64,000 bases of DNA from Megamerina dolium (Eukaryota; Arthropoda; Insecta; Diptera; Megamerinidae): positions 92,952,140-93,016,139 of the forward strand of contig OY978526.1 in NCBI GenBank assembly GCA_963854835.1. Reading direction: 5' to 3'. Below, piece after piece: positions 35,565 to 47,910 of this stretch (the first letter of the stretch is position 1; each line of letters starts with the position of its first letter). The notes beneath the pieces are model-generated. The model worked only from the letters and a program-made list of their open reading frames with translations, searched no databases and had not been told where the DNA came from. A program made the position numbers and the translations under genes.

Positions 35565-35910
35565 TACGAGTATAAGAACTTATACATATGTACATACATT
35601 GGTGTAAATCTGTATAGTTAGTTTATAAAAAAAAAACGACTACAACAACAACAACAAAGCGTCGCGTAAAGTGTAAAAATATGTAGCAGCAGAACCAATA
35701 GTGCTATCAACAATAACAACAACAACAATAGCAAGTCCTACACTATAAGAACGATGACAATGATAATAACAAACCACTAGCATAAAATCGAAAATCGATT
35801 TCATCAATTTGTGGTTGCTACACAATCGATAAGCATAAGTGAGCTGAGTTGAATGAAAATAGCTACATATATGGTTGATGCACAAGTACTCCTACATACA
35901 CATACATAAA

Positions 35911-35930
35911 TATATATATATATATATATA
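35911..35930. repeat. (TA)10 microsatellite
   Basis: Uninterrupted TA run, immediately beside the mariner end at 35931. The TA target of that insertion lies within it. Confidence 0.95.
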
Positions 35931-36647
35931 CTAGGTGGATCAAATAGTTTGGAATAATCCTTCGAGATGGCTGCATCTTTCATTATTCTATATTTGAGCC
36001 ATTTTTGTTTAGTGAGAAGTAATCAAACTCCGTGTTTTTTTTTTTTTTTTTTTTGAAAACTTAGTTTCATATTCTGATTAAACTCTATTATTTACGCAAG
36101 AAAGTGATAGCTGAGATCGTAGAAAATATTGCACCATCGATTGGTCTTAAAAACAAACAATGACCCCGAACTATATAAATGCCCAAAAGTCGCCAGTACA
36201 TCAGAAACCGTTGAAAGAATCCATATCATATGTTGAATAACCTCATAGTGAATGTGATTGATCTAGGTGAGACCACAATGATATCGTATGGTAGTGTGTT
36301 CTATATCATACATGACATTTTGGGCATCAAATAGCTTTGCATCTGATTGGTGTGACGTTTGCCTATCATCATTACGACAAATCGCCTGCTCATTCATCGT
36401 CAGTTGCACAAGCAAGATTGCACGAAATCGGGTTCGAACTAGTTCCTCAGCCACCGTATCCACTAAGTCTGGCCTCCAGCGACGTCTGCATGTTTCCAAA
36501 CCGGAAGAGATGGCTCGACATGAAGCAATTTTACTCAAGTGAGGCAATAGAGCTTTCGAAGGACTACTAATTGATATTCGCTTATCAAATTTTTCCAAAA
36601 AAAATGTCTTCTTGTTTCACTTATTCCCAACTTCTAGATCCACCTAG
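35931..36647 (+). mobile_element. mariner element, fifth lineage (internally deleted)
   Basis: The ends read CTAGGTGGATCAAATAGTTT on the left and, from the right, CTAGGTGGATCTAGAAGTTG, and both continue GGAATAA. TA flanks both sides (35929-35930 and 36648-36649). At 717 bp just over half of a full-length mariner remains. An interior run of about 20 T lies at 36035-36054. Confidence 0.85.
36337..36570 (+). pseudogene. mariner transposase C-terminal remnant
   Basis: The frame reads FAYHHYDKSPAHSSSVAQAR, then LHEIGFELVPQPPYPLSLAS and SDVCMFPNRKRWLDMKQFYS. This corresponds to the stretch from the second to the third catalytic aspartate in irritans-type mariners (usually HHDNAPAH and PPYSPDLAPSDFF), with several changes. 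The N-terminal DNA-binding domain and first catalytic motif are absent. Inactive. Confidence 0.82.
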
Positions 36648-36649
36648 TA

Positions 36650-37300
36650 CATGTATGGCCTTAGCATACTTTGAGTCATAAAGCTAAAAAATAATAATAA
36701 TAAAATTGTGTTGCTTATTGGTGTGAACATACTTAGAATGAAGCACATAATAGAATGCTGCATATTTTGTGTGGGGCTTAGTGTGCAAGTGCAGATTTTT
36801 GAAAAACCCATTAAAGTTCTCTTGAGTTTTATTAAGCACTGACAAATACAATATTAAATTATATGATTATGTTCGAGAAACTAGTGAATGCTACAGTTTG
36901 TCCATATTGTACGAAGAATATACATAGCGATTAAGATGGCAATATTTTAAAAAATATAAGAAAAAGAGTACGAGAGTAAGAGATAAAATAATAATAAATA
37001 GATGTGTCGATTATCACTGCAACCGAAATCAATTAATCAATGTGATGGATACTTGAAGAATGTCAGCTATCCAAAAAACAATCATGTGCTCTGTATTTTG
37101 TGACAAGCAGCTGTGGAGGAGCAGTATGTAGAGAGAGAGAGAGAGATATGTGGCCAGGCACCAGAAAAGAGAGTTTGTTTAGAAAAACATGCATATTTTC
37201 TGTTACAAATTCAAAAATATTAAAATTTAATACTAGAAAAAAATAATAAAAATAATAAAAATAAAATTGATAGTAGAATAAAGGGAAATAATAATAATTT
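36650..37300. other. AT-rich spacer, no gene seen
   Basis: No recognisable coding sequence. A (GA)n run lies at 37130-37146 and AAT-type repeats near 37240-37300. Confidence 0.5.
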
Positions 37301-37794
37301 AAAAAATCTCCTTACAGTCGGCTGGGGCCGACCAAACTATACCCTGCATATGTAGATTTATATATAAAAAGTTTACTCGAATATCCAACTTTTCTTTTAT
37401 TTCCACTTTTCGAGAAACAATTTTTGCATATACTACTAATTTACACCCGAAATATGGTTGACTTTGACGAAGTAAAAGGATTTTAAGATAATTCCGAGGC
37501 TTAGTATGGGAGCTATATAAAAAGTGGGCGTGGCTTACCACTTTCTAGTAAATCCAATTAATTTTTCAATGTTAATCCACACCTTAAATTTGGTGTCCTA
37601 CGTTGAATAGTTTCTAAGTTATGGTGGTTAACATTTTTGTTTAATTTCCTCAACTTTGTATGGGAGCCCCAATAAGAAGTGGGCGTGGTACGCTGATTTT
37701 TTGCCAGATTTTTGCCGACTACGATGTTAATTTAAGTGTCAATTATGGTTATTGTAGACATAAGATTGCCTAAGTTACAGCTGTTTGTATGGGG

Positions 37795-39010
37795 GCTACG
37801 ATAAACAGTGGGCGTGGTGCGCCCATTTTCTGTGAGCCTAGTTGCTCGTACAATACTAATCCATACCTTGAATCTCGTTGTCCTACGCAAAGTGGTTTGT
37901 AAGTTATGGAGCTTAAAATTTTAGTTTAATTCCCTTGACTTTGTATGGGAGACTCATGAAGGAGTGGGCGTGGCACACTGATTTTTTGCCAGATTTTTGC
38001 CGACTACCATATTAACCTAAGTGTTAATTATGATTGTTCTAGACAGAAGGATACAGAAGTTACAGCTATTTCAATTTAAAACAAATCAACAGTGGGCGTG
38101 GTTCGCCCATTTTCTGTAAGCCTAGTTGCTCCTACAATACTAATCCATACCTTAAATCTCGTTGTCCTACGCTAAATATTTTGTAAGTTATGGAGCTTAA
38201 AAGTTTTAGTTTAATTCCCTTGACTTTGTATGGGAGACTCATGAAGGAGTGGGCGTGGCACACTGATTTTCTGCCAGATTTTTGCCGACTACGATATTAA
38301 TTTAAGTGTCAATTATGGTTATTCTAGACAGAAGATTGCCGAAGTTACAACTGTTTCAATTTAAAATTTGTATGGCGGCTACGATAAACAGTGGGCGTGG
38401 TGCGCCCATTTTCTGTGAGCCTAGTTGCTCCTACAATACTAATCCATACCTTAAATCTCGTTGTCCTACGCTAAATATTTTGTAAGTTATGGAGCTTAAA
38501 ATTTTAGTTCAATTCCCTTGACTTTGTATGGGAGACTCATGAAGGAGTGGGCGTGGCACACTGATTTTCTGCTAGATTTTTGCCGACTACGATATTAATT
38601 TAAGTGTCAATTATGGTTATTCTAGACAGAAGATTGCCGAAGTTACAACTGTTTCAATTTAAAATTTGTATGGCGACTACGATAAACAGTGGGCGTGGTG
38701 AGCCCATTTTTTGTGAGCCTAGTTGCTCCTACAATACTAATCCATACCTTAAATCTCGTTGTCCTAGGCTAAATGGTTTGTAAGCTATGGAGCTTAAAAT
38801 TTTAGTTTTATTCACTCGACTTTGTATGGGAGACCCATGAAGGAGTGGGCATGGCACACTGATTTTCCTCCAGATTTTTGCCGACTACGACATTAATTTA
38901 AGTGTCAATTATGGTTATTCTACACAGAAGATTGCCGAAGTTACAGCTGTTTCAATTTAAAATTTTTATGGGGGCTACGATAAACACTGGGCGTGGTGCG
39001 CCCATTTTCT
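37795..39010 (-). repeat. Internal tandem array of about 298-bp units in copy B
   Basis: Five unit starts are seen at intervals of roughly 285-300 bp. One unit carries a variant junction (ACAAATCAACAGTGGGCGTG near 38083) in place of the usual ACGATAAACAGTGGGCGTG. Copy D has the same variant unit (near 48806), so both belong to one expanded subfamily. Confidence 0.85.
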
Positions 39011-39581
39011 GTGAGCCTAGTTGCTCGTACAATGATAATCCACACCTTAAATCTCGTTATTCTACGCTGAATAGTTTGCAAGTTATAACCGGTAACATTT
39101 TTTTTAATTTCCGCAACTTTTTATGGGAGACCCAAAAAGGAGTGGGCGTGGCACATTGATTTTCTGCCATATTATTTCCGACTACCGTGTTAATCTAAGT
39201 GTCAATTATGGTTATTCTAGACTGAAGATTGTAGAAGTTACAGCAGTTTCAATTTAAAAGAAGTACAGACACTTTGTATGGGAGCTACGCTAGAAAGTAG
39301 GCGTGGCTCATCCACTTTTGGTGAGGTTATATAGTGGTATAATATAACTCTATGTGCAAAATATTGTTGTCCCAAGTGGTATATTGTGTGAGTTATAGCA
39401 AGTTAAAGATTTTGAAAATTTCGAGGTTAGTCGCTTTGAATGCTTGGTGTGGGCGTGGTTATTGACCGATCATGCCCAATATCAATCCCCTCCGTACCCT
39501 TGGATCATAGATTACTTATGCCAAATTTCATCGAAATAGCTCAATATTTACTCAAGTTATCGTGCGAACCAGCCAGGTGAC

Positions 39582-39645
39582 AGACAGACGGACGGACGGA
39601 CGGACGGACGGACGGACGGACGGACGGACGGACGGACGGACGGAC
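39582..39645 (-). repeat. (GGAC)14 tract of copy B
   Basis: Two GACA units precede about fourteen uninterrupted GGAC units, the longest of the four copies. Confidence 0.95.
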
Positions 39646-41609
39646 ATCGTTAAATCGAAAATTCAATCGACGCTGATCACGAATATATATCCATGTCTAT
39701 ATCTTCGGAGATTCCTTCAAGTGGACACAAACATCTGACCGAAATGAATATACCATGCATATTGCATTATGCAGGGTATAAAAATATAAATAAAATAAAA
39801 ATCCATGTCGCAATCCGGGATCGAACCCCTACACGTGGGCAAGGTCAGATGGTGGAACGAACCCACGGAACACTTGTCCCAAAGCACATCACAGCTTCGA
39901 TATGTAAAATTAAGTCTGGCAAATAAAGACAAACACATGAAGCCTATATGAGAATTCTTGTTCGGATTAGCATGCGTCAAATAGATAAAGATCATGCTGA
40001 ACCAACAAGAATTCAGAAAAGCGACTTCCGTACATGATCGGACAACTGGCATATTTACATCTCCTTCCCCATTTAGGATCACTATTGAAGCGTCTTTCTT
40101 CAGTTGTTACAAATATTGCAACAACGACCCGTTGAGTGATTTATCACCAACGAGTGCTCTTTTGAAGCAGATCCATCTACGGTACGCGACAATAAGAGTT
40201 CTTGCGTTAAAGTGAACCCAGCTACGGGTGCTTCGTGTAGTCCACTGTGAGCCTTCTGCTCTGCCTAAGTAGTCCACTTTGACCATTTAAAATCCAGTTG
40301 CAACCTCGAGCTCGAGCGCTGGTTCTTCCTACATTTCATTTCATTGTCTTCCTCTTTCTTGCGTTGGATACGAATAGGGTATTTTCATTAATTTGTAGCC
40401 TCAATTGAATAATTTGTCTATACTTAAAATCCACTTTTTCTTTTGTTTTGAATGTAAAACTCTACGAAAAGAATAATAAAAAAGTAGGAATTGTATCGCG
40501 AAAGGTATATCATCCGAGCCAAATACAAATAGTGTCGGTAATATTAATGTCAATTTGACAGTTAGTGTGTAATTCGGTCTTCTTCCTACAACAAAGAGTT
40601 TTTCGCTGCCCTCTTGTTTACCCTGGCTGACTGAGTGTTACGCCAGCTGGAAAACAAAGGCACACGTTACAATATGTAGGCGTATATTTAGGCCTTTTTT
40701 TTAACGAAGGTGCTATCATACAGCGAGATTTATTTGTTCAAGATTTGATATTGGTCTGACAAATGATCTATGCCGAACGCTGTTTGACATATTTTGTCAT
40801 AATTTTATAGGCGGTCTCCCTATCACATCTGTATATATGTACATATGTGTATGTATGGTAAAAATTCCAAGTATTCAATATACCCATGTTAATGTCAAGT
40901 CAAGTCATTGTCCAGAACTTAATGGATATTTAATTCATTCACGTTTACATACCTAACATTAAATACCAACACAAATACCATATAATAACATATCAATGAA
41001 ACAGAAAATTATTCTTTAGCGTCATTTAGTAATTAGAACCAATAATTATTATGCGTATAATTTCATATGTCAATATCATATACAAATGTACTTGTATTAT
41101 CTTCATTCGATTATATGTGCATAGATACAAATAAATATTTATAAATACATATCGATATATATATATGCATACATACATATTATCGTACATAACATGTGTA
41201 TGCAAATTAGTTAACAACAGTGTATTTCGAAAGTCATATATTAACCAACTGTCATTTACAAATTTACAACAACAACAACAACAGCAACAGCAGCGACCAA
41301 TAGTAACAACAGCGCAGCATTTACTTTGATATTTTAATCATTATTTTCGACAGCTTTCGCTGTTGTGTTGTAAACATATGCACACATGCACACAATATCA
41401 TATGTACCTAATAAATTCATCTTCACAAATATTTGTATGTAACATACAATACATGCACACATACATATACTCGAATAATAGGCATTCGCCTTTGCTTATG
41501 ATTAAGTACACATATACGTAATAATGAATGATGATGCTCAATTGGCATATGGTGTACTGGTTTATGGCAGTAGTACATATACATGTATACATATGTGATC
41601 AAGTATGTT

Positions 41610-41634
41610 TGTGTGTGTGTGTGTGTGTGTGTGT
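41610..41634. repeat. (GT)12 microsatellite
   Basis: Uninterrupted GT run. Confidence 0.95.
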
Positions 41635-41994
41635 TGATAGAAATTTATGTTTAATTGCAATATGTCAAAAGCATTTGTGTTCATTGTGTGAGTGAGGCTA
41701 GGAGGGTACCTACTCTATGGGTACCTACTTTGTATAAGAGGTGTGTTAATGAAGTGGGTGTAGTAATTTCTACGCAAGCTGAAAACAATCTTATTTTAAA
41801 TGCTCTTCAGTGCTCATGAGTGCTAATATTAAAATATATTTGTTGTAGTTCTTTGTCTTTTTATTATTTTATTTTATTTGCACGTGTTTGGTCCCAGAGT
41901 AAGGTCGACAATGAAGATCTTGAATGATATGCGTTGTATAAAAGCAAGCAGCCCTCAAAACCGGCATCAACATTTCTACATACAGTTTATTGTG

Positions 41995-42016
41995 CTCTCT
42001 CTCTCTCTCTCTCTCT
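41995..42016. repeat. (CT)11 microsatellite
   Basis: Uninterrupted CT run. Confidence 0.95.
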
Positions 42017-42604
42017 GATAGTTAACCTCATATTAGCCTAGAAAAGGGAAAATCGACACCCCATCCCCACCAAAAGGCTCAAATAGCTTTGCACTATTAC
42101 AAAAATTAGCAAGTATACATACAAATGTATAACGTTGTATAAAGGAAATATCAAAAAGTTGAACTGCAAAGGCAATTAAAAGTGAAATTACGAAAAAAAA
42201 AAAACAATCACGCCCATGTAAAAATCTGTCATTAGAGCATTAAATCGAAAGTACAAGATGTTCACATAGTTAATTAACAATAATTACCGAACAGGGGCAA
42301 AAAAAAAACATCCAAATGCCATGTAATGCTTGTCGGAAGGTATGTATTTGATTTTGTATGTTTGCAAGGACATACAGGATTTTTTTTTTGTATTTTTATA
42401 CATTTATTTCATTATAGTTAAATACTTTTTTGTTGTTCGAAGAACACAGGTTTTGTACCACCTGAGCAACCAAAGTGTATTTCTAACGTAATTTTCAACT
42501 TTGAGCCAGAATCCGATTTATTTGAGATATTTTTTTGCAATTTTCAATTATACATGACTATTTTATTCAATAAAAAAAATCAAAATTTACAAATGAAGTG
42601 AAGT

Positions 42605-43650
42605 GTAGGTTAGATTAGGTTTAAAGTGTGTGTGTGTGTAAACATACATTCACACTGCCACTCGGAGGCATCTATTGCCCATTGTGATTGCCCTTGATTG
42701 CCGGAGGAGACACGCCTTCCCACAGTCACCAATGCTCATGTGTCATCCTTCTTGAACCATTTAGTTCACCATATGAAGTTAAGAAGCTCTTCAAAGTCCA
42801 CTTCGCAAGTTCGTCCAGTTATGTGAAGAAACCAGATACCCAAACATTGAAGACGTTTTGTCTGTAGTCCTGGACAGAGACATAGATAGTGGTTTATTGA
42901 TTTTTCTTCATCTCGGCAAACCCTACGTAGTCCGTTCGTCGCCAACGCCAACGTTGAAGCATTGTCGCGATGGCACAATGCCCAGAGACACCGCGATAAG
43001 ACCTGCAGGCTTCGCTAAAGACAGAAGTACCCTCGTCCTTTTCATGTATAACCTAGGCCATAAAGTCCTGGACACCTCCTTAACCCTTCTTAACAATTAT
43101 TTCTTCTATACATCCAAACAGTTCACAAAGCGGAATTTTTACTGAGTCGTCGACCTCATTGGCGTCCATACTGGATCCCCTCCTGCTAGTTCCCTTCCCT
43201 TCAATATCACTATGCCCAGGAACCCATCTAAGGGAGACCCTGTGGTTTCCTATGTCACATAATGAAGCTCGGCATTTCAGCACGATTTTCGACTTGACTG
43301 TTCTGGATTCAATTGTCTTCAGTGCCGCTTGACTGTCTACATAGTGTTAGTGATATTCGAAGGTGGAATTGTACTATCTTGTATTAGTTTAGCTGACTCC
43401 TCAATTGCGTATATTTCTGCCTTAAAGACGCTGCAAGCATCAGGGAGTCGAAATGACATCCCGCTCCAGTCCCTCTGTTCATCTTCGAGCCGTCTATGTA
43501 AATGGTGATGTCTGAATCACACACTACACAGTGTGGCTCCCAGTTTTCCCTGGCGGGATAGAAGACAGGAGTCCTTGTATTGAAGTGAAGTGTAACTTTT
43601 TCGTTTATATTTTTGTGGTTCTGTTTCACGTAATCGTTCAACATGCCGTC
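42605..43650 (-). pseudogene. LINE 3' fragment (RNase H region to 3' end)
   Basis: On the minus strand it opens with RTPVFYPARENWEPHCVVCD and the RNase H start SDITIYIDGSKMNRGTGAGC, with the first RNase H aspartate (IDGS). Frameshifts follow. Later blocks read LKCRASLCDIGNHRVSLRWV and PGHSDIEGKGTSRRGSSMDA, then the cysteine-containing tail RRVCRDEEKSINHYLCLCPG and QTKRLQCLGIWF. The 3' untranslated part has CACAATGGGCAATAG and ends near AACCTAATCTAACC, like other LINE 3' ends in this window. It belongs to an I/LOA-type element; the RT domain is absent. Confidence 0.82.
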
Positions 43651-43690
43651 GTACCAAAAACTTTGTCGATTTCTCTCAATTTTCTGCTAG

Positions 43691-43905
43691 CTCACTTTTT
43701 CTGAGCTCTGTCACAAGACTTCTTTTAGGAGCTCATGGCAAATTGTTACTGCCGGAGCAATTGCCAATTGCTTGCCGACAGCTGAGTACGGTTCGAAAGA
43801 AAAATATTTTCGATATTAAATTTGTTATGCTTCAGCCGGGAATTGAACCCACGACCTACAGATCAGAAGACCAACACACTAATCACTGAGCTACAACACC
43901 CACCC
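43691..43905 (-). repeat. tRNA-derived SINE, copy 1 (best preserved)
   Basis: On the minus strand the 5' end reads GGTGGGTGTTGTAGCTCAGT. It carries a polymerase III box A (TAGCTCAGTGATTAG) and, about 45 bases on, box B (GGGTTCAATTCCC), the internal promoter of a tRNA. A body of about 140 bp follows with ATATCGAAAATATTTTTCTTT, CTCCGGCAGTAACAATTTGC and AAAAGAAGTCTTGTGACAGA. Two other copies (52074 and 53334) share the body, which shows it is a dispersed family and not a tRNA gene. Confidence 0.8.
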
Positions 43906-44934
43906 ATATATATATTTTATAATTTTCCTAATAATTGCATAACATATTTTTTCTGATTTTTTTTCCAAGCAGTTGTAAAAAATAAAGAATAATAATAAAA
44001 TCCCATTAATTCGGTATGTTTTCTACCGAATGACCACTACAATGAGAGAGACATATCTAGCAACATGGGAGATCAACATTTCAATTAAAATAGTTAAATG
44101 CATTCAGTCATGAAAAGAGATAAAAAGAGATTACTTCTAGCAACAGCTGTACTCCTGTATGCCACCAGTAATACCAACAACGTTAATAACGCCAACAATC
44201 TGTGAAGTAGCAGCGTTAACATCAGGCAAATTTGGACAACAACAACGACAACAACGACAACAACAACAATAGCATCTAAAAATGAAACGAGCTCAATCCT
44301 TCTCAACTCAACTTAAAATGTGTACGCCAACCAACTGGACACTGACACTGCTCATATTGTCCGCATGATTGTGGCTTCCAAAGCTGCAATCATCGTTGCA
44401 TTCAGAATAGGATGACTTTTTTGTTCCATTTGTTCCATCTGTATGCAGCTGTGCGTGTGTGTGTGTATATCTGTGTGCTTTTTTTGTTCATGTTCTTATT
44501 CTTTTTAGTGCTTCAAATTTTCTGCATGAATGCACGCATGAGAGTTGTAAAATGCAGCTACGCATTCTGATGAAAGAATGGAATGAAGAATGAATACATC
44601 ATGATGGGTACAAACGATTAATTTTCATATTTTTTTTTTCTTCTTCTTCTTAAATACCATATATGCTTATAGAATACCATATATACTTATATATTTTTCC
44701 ATTATGCTTCATAAATTGCATAAATCAAAAAAATTATGACTTTAATATAAAGAAAGATTTTGTGAATTTAAAGGATCATCATACTAAATAGATGTGAATA
44801 GGTCGAAGAACATCGTAGGTGGTAATTTCTTCAGGCAGTCAAGCAAGTGATGCTCATTGTAACAAAAACCATCGTACTAATTATATATGGACTATATGAA
44901 ATAGTTGATTTGCTTTTAGCAACACTTGGTTTAG
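43906..44934. other. Spacer with CAA repeats, no gene seen
   Basis: CAACAACGA-type repeats occur at about 44238-44270. No coding similarity is recognised. Confidence 0.5.
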
Positions 44935-45215
44935 AACCCAGCAAAAACCAGTTCAATTGGAGATCCGAAAAAGAAAATGGAGGCCACATTCTGCGCAGGG
45001 AGAGCGGCGACCTAACAAAGACTGCGATTGACTGGAACCCCCAAGGAAGTCTTAGACGAGGAAGATCAGCGAACACCTGGAGACGACTATTAGAGTTTGA
45101 TACCTGACCCATGCGCCTTAGCTGGAATGAAGTGAAGAGACTGGGACAAAATAGACCCGAACGGAAGAAATTCATTGTGGCACTATGTTGCAGCCTGGAA
45201 CCCTAGGAATATGGA
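44935..45215 (+). pseudogene. LINE C-terminal fragment
   Basis: The frames read RSEKENGGHILRRESGDLTK, then TAIDWNPQGSLRRGRSANTW and RRLLEF, followed in another frame by LSWNEVKRLGQNRPERKKFI and VALCCSLEP. This is the C-terminal tail of an RT-type LINE (the usual RWIGHTLRR...WNPQG...RGRP...TWRR pattern). It is a short 3' piece, distinct in sequence from the RTE-like fragment at 22862. Confidence 0.75.
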
Positions 45216-45373
45216 TGAGTGGATGAACATTTAATCGAAAATTTAAATTGAATATGAAAAAGGACCAAAAAACCCAAAACAGAAACTTCGAACCACGTTT
45301 AATTAGTAAAATGTTCAAAATTAATACTAAAAATAAAGAAGAAGTAGATCATAATGAAGAAAAACTAAATTTT

Positions 45374-45491
45374 CAGTGTTCGCAATCTATAGGTGATTTT
45401 TGAACTTTTCCTAAACCAAGCCATCTACGGAAAAGAGTCTCTCGCTATAAATGCTGCTGCAAGGAGCTGATAGATACGTAAGGATCGTAAG
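45374..45491 (+). repeat. Unclassified 118-bp dispersed repeat, copy 1
   Basis: It starts CAGTGTTCGCAATCTATAGG and ends AGATACGTAAGGATCGTAAG. A diverged copy starts at the same base at 52251. The first bases (TTCAGTGT) resemble an arthropod initiator, so it may be the 5' end of a LINE, but no coding sequence follows here. Confidence 0.7.
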
Positions 45492-45494
45492 CCT

Positions 45495-45562
45495 AGGTTA
45501 GGTAAGGTTAGGTTATGTGGCTGGCCAGAAAAGCCCATTGTGATACCACCCTAGTGACATCA
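45495..45562 (-). repeat. LINE 3' end remnant
   Basis: On the minus strand CACAATGGGCTTTTCTGGCC is followed by AGCCACATAACCTAACC and further AACCT repeats. The same arrangement closes the LINE-derived sequences at 42605 and 58200. It is cut off by helentron-like copy C. Confidence 0.6.
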
Positions 45563-47137
45563 TTATACCCTGCATAATGCAATATGCATGGTATATTCAT
45601 TTCGGTCAGATGTTTGTGTCCACTTGAAGGAATCTCCGGAGATATAGACATGGATATATATTCGTGATCAGCGTCGATTAAATTTTCGATTTAACGATGT
45701 CCGTCCGTCCGTCCGTCCGTCTGTCTGTCACCTGGCTGGTTCGCACGATAACTTGAGTAAATATTGAGCTATTTCGATGAAATTTGGCACAAGTAACCTA
45801 CGATCCAAGGGTACGGAGGGGATTGATATTGGGCATGATCGGTCAATAACCACGCCCACACCAAGGATTCAAAGCGACTAACCTCGAAATTTTCAAAATC
45901 TTTAACTTGCTATAACTCACACAATATACCACTTGGGACAACAATATTTGGCACATAGAGTTATATTATACTACTATATAACCTCGCCAAAAGTGGATGA
46001 GTCACGCCTACTTTCTAGCGTAGCTCCCATACAAAGTGTCTGTAATTCTTTTAAATTGAAACTGCTGTAACTTCTACAATCTTCTGTCTAGAATAACCAT
46101 AATTGACACTTAGATTAACACGGTAGTCAGAAATAATATGGCAAATAATCAATGTGCCACGCCCACTCCTTTTTGGGTCTACCATACAAAGTTGCGGAAA
46201 TTAAAAAAAATGTTACCGGTTATAACGTGCAAACTATTCAGCGTAGAATAACGAGATTTAAGGTGTGGGTTAGTATTGTACGAGCAACTAGGCTCACAGA
46301 AAATGGGCGCACCACGCCCACTGTTTATCGTAGCCCACATACAAATTTTAAATTGAAACAGCTGTAACTTCGGCAATCTTCTGTCTAGAATAACCATAAT
46401 TGACACTTAAATTAATATCGTAGTCGGCAAAAATCTGGCAGAAAATCAGTGTGCCACGCCCACTCCTTCATGGGTCTCCCATACAAAGTCGAGTGAATTA
46501 AACTAAAATTTTAAGCTCCATAGCTTACAAACCATTTAGCCTAGGACAACGAGACTTAGGGTATGGATTAGTATTGTATGAGCAACTAGGCTCACAGAAA
46601 ATGGGCGCACCACGCCCAGTGTTTATCGTAGCCCCCATACAAATTTTAAATTGAAACAGCTGTAACTTCGGCAATCTTATGTCTACAATAACCATAATTG
46701 ACACTTAAATTAATATCGTAGTCGGAAATAATCTGGCGAAAAATCAGCGTACCACGCCCACTTCTTATTGGGGCTCCCATACAAAGTTGAGGAAATTAAA
46801 CAAAAATGTTAACCACCATAACTTAGAAACTATTCAACGTAGGACACCAAATTTAAGGTGTGGATTAACATTGAAAAATTAATTGGATTTACTAGAAAGT
46901 GGTAAGCCACGCCCACTTTTTATATAGCTCCCATACTAAGCCTCGGAATTATCTTAAAATCCTTTTACTTCGTCAAAGTCAACCATATTTCGGGTGTAAA
47001 TTAGCAGTATATGCAAAAATTGTTTCTCGAAAAGTGGAAATAAAAGAAAAGTTGGATATTCGAGTAAACTTTTTATATATAAATCTACATATGCAGGGTA
47101 TAGTTTGGTCGGCCCCAGCCGACTGTAAGGAGATTTT
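45563..47137 (+). mobile_element. DINE-1/mini-me-like (helentron-type) element, copy C
   Basis: About 1.57 kb with two internal units, almost identical in layout to copy A: 5' TATACCCTGCATAATGCA, core with GTGATCAGCGTCGATTAAAT, (GTCC)4(GTCT)2, then the 3' stem-loop ending TGTAAGGAGATTTTT. Its 3' end abuts copy D directly with the T run shared. It provides an uninterrupted reference for the site where the piggyBac-like element entered copy D (around 46945). Confidence 0.83.
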
Positions 47138-47910
47138 TATACCCTGCATAATGCAATATGCATGGTATATTCATTTCGGTCAGATGTTTGTGTCCACTTG
47201 AAGGAATCTCCGGAGATATAGACATGGATATATATTCGTGATCAGCGTCGATTAAATTTTCGATTTAACGATGTCCGTCCGTCCGTCCGTCCGTCCGTCC
47301 GTCCGTCCGTCTGTCTGTCACCTGGCTGGTTCGCACGATAACTTGAGTAAATATTGAGCTATTTCGTTGAAATTTGGCATAAGTAATCTATGATCCAAGG
47401 GTACGGAGGGGATTGATATTGGGCATGATCGGTCAATAACCAGGCCCACACCAAGCATTCAAAGCGACTAACCTCGAAATTTTCAAAATTTTTAACTTGC
47501 TATAACTCACATAATATACCACTTGGGACAACAATATTTTGCACATAGAGTTATATTATACTACTATATAATCTCGCCAAAAGTGGGTGAGCCACGCCTA
47601 CTTTCTAGCGTAACTCCCATACAAAGTGTCTGTACTTCTTTTAAATTGAAACTGCTGTAACTTCTACAATCTTCTGTCTAGAATAACCATATTTGACACT
47701 TAGATTAACACGGCAGTCAGAAATAATATGACAGAAAATCAATGTGCCACGCCCACTCCTTTTTGGGCCTCCCATACAAAGTTGCGGAAAAAAAAAAAAA
47801 TGTTACCGGTTATAACTTGCAAACTATTCAGCGTAGAATAACGAGATTTAAGGTGTGGATTAGTATTGTACGAGCAACTAGGCTCACAGAAAATGGGCGC
47901 ACCACGCCCA

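Larger units (their letters stand above)
37301..39783 (-). mobile_element. DINE-1/mini-me-like (helentron-type) element, copy B
   Basis: This is the reverse orientation of copies A, C and D. It begins with the 3' end (AAAAATCTCCTTACAGTCGG, stem-loop with GGGGCCGAC) and finishes with the 5' end (ATTATGCAGGGTATAAAAAT). At about 2.48 kb it is longer than A and C because the interior has five rather than two tandem units of about 298 bp, located by the AGTGGGCGTGG motif at about 37806, 38090, 38389, 38687 and 38979. The GGAC tract has expanded to about 14 pure units. Confidence 0.82.
39784..42604. other. Spacer, no gene recognised
   Basis: A possible box-B-like motif on the minus strand (GGTTCGATCCCGG, around 39816-39828) has no clear box A partner. 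The remainder is AT-rich with CAA/CAG repeats (41268-41300), GT and CT microsatellites. No coding similarity is recognised. Confidence 0.45.

Noticed and set aside
37795..39010. Gene-family or promoter array suggested by repeated GGGCGTGG (Sp1/KLF-like) boxes
   Set aside because: The boxes are a regular part of the element's tandem units and occur in every copy. Regulatory use would be speculation.
39582..39645. CRISPR-like or minisatellite array
   Set aside because: It is a plain GGAC tetranucleotide run built into a helentron-like element, in an animal genome.
43840..43905. Functional tRNA on the minus strand
   Set aside because: It has boxes A and B but belongs to a dispersed family with a shared non-tRNA body (copies at 52074 and 53334), so it is a SINE.
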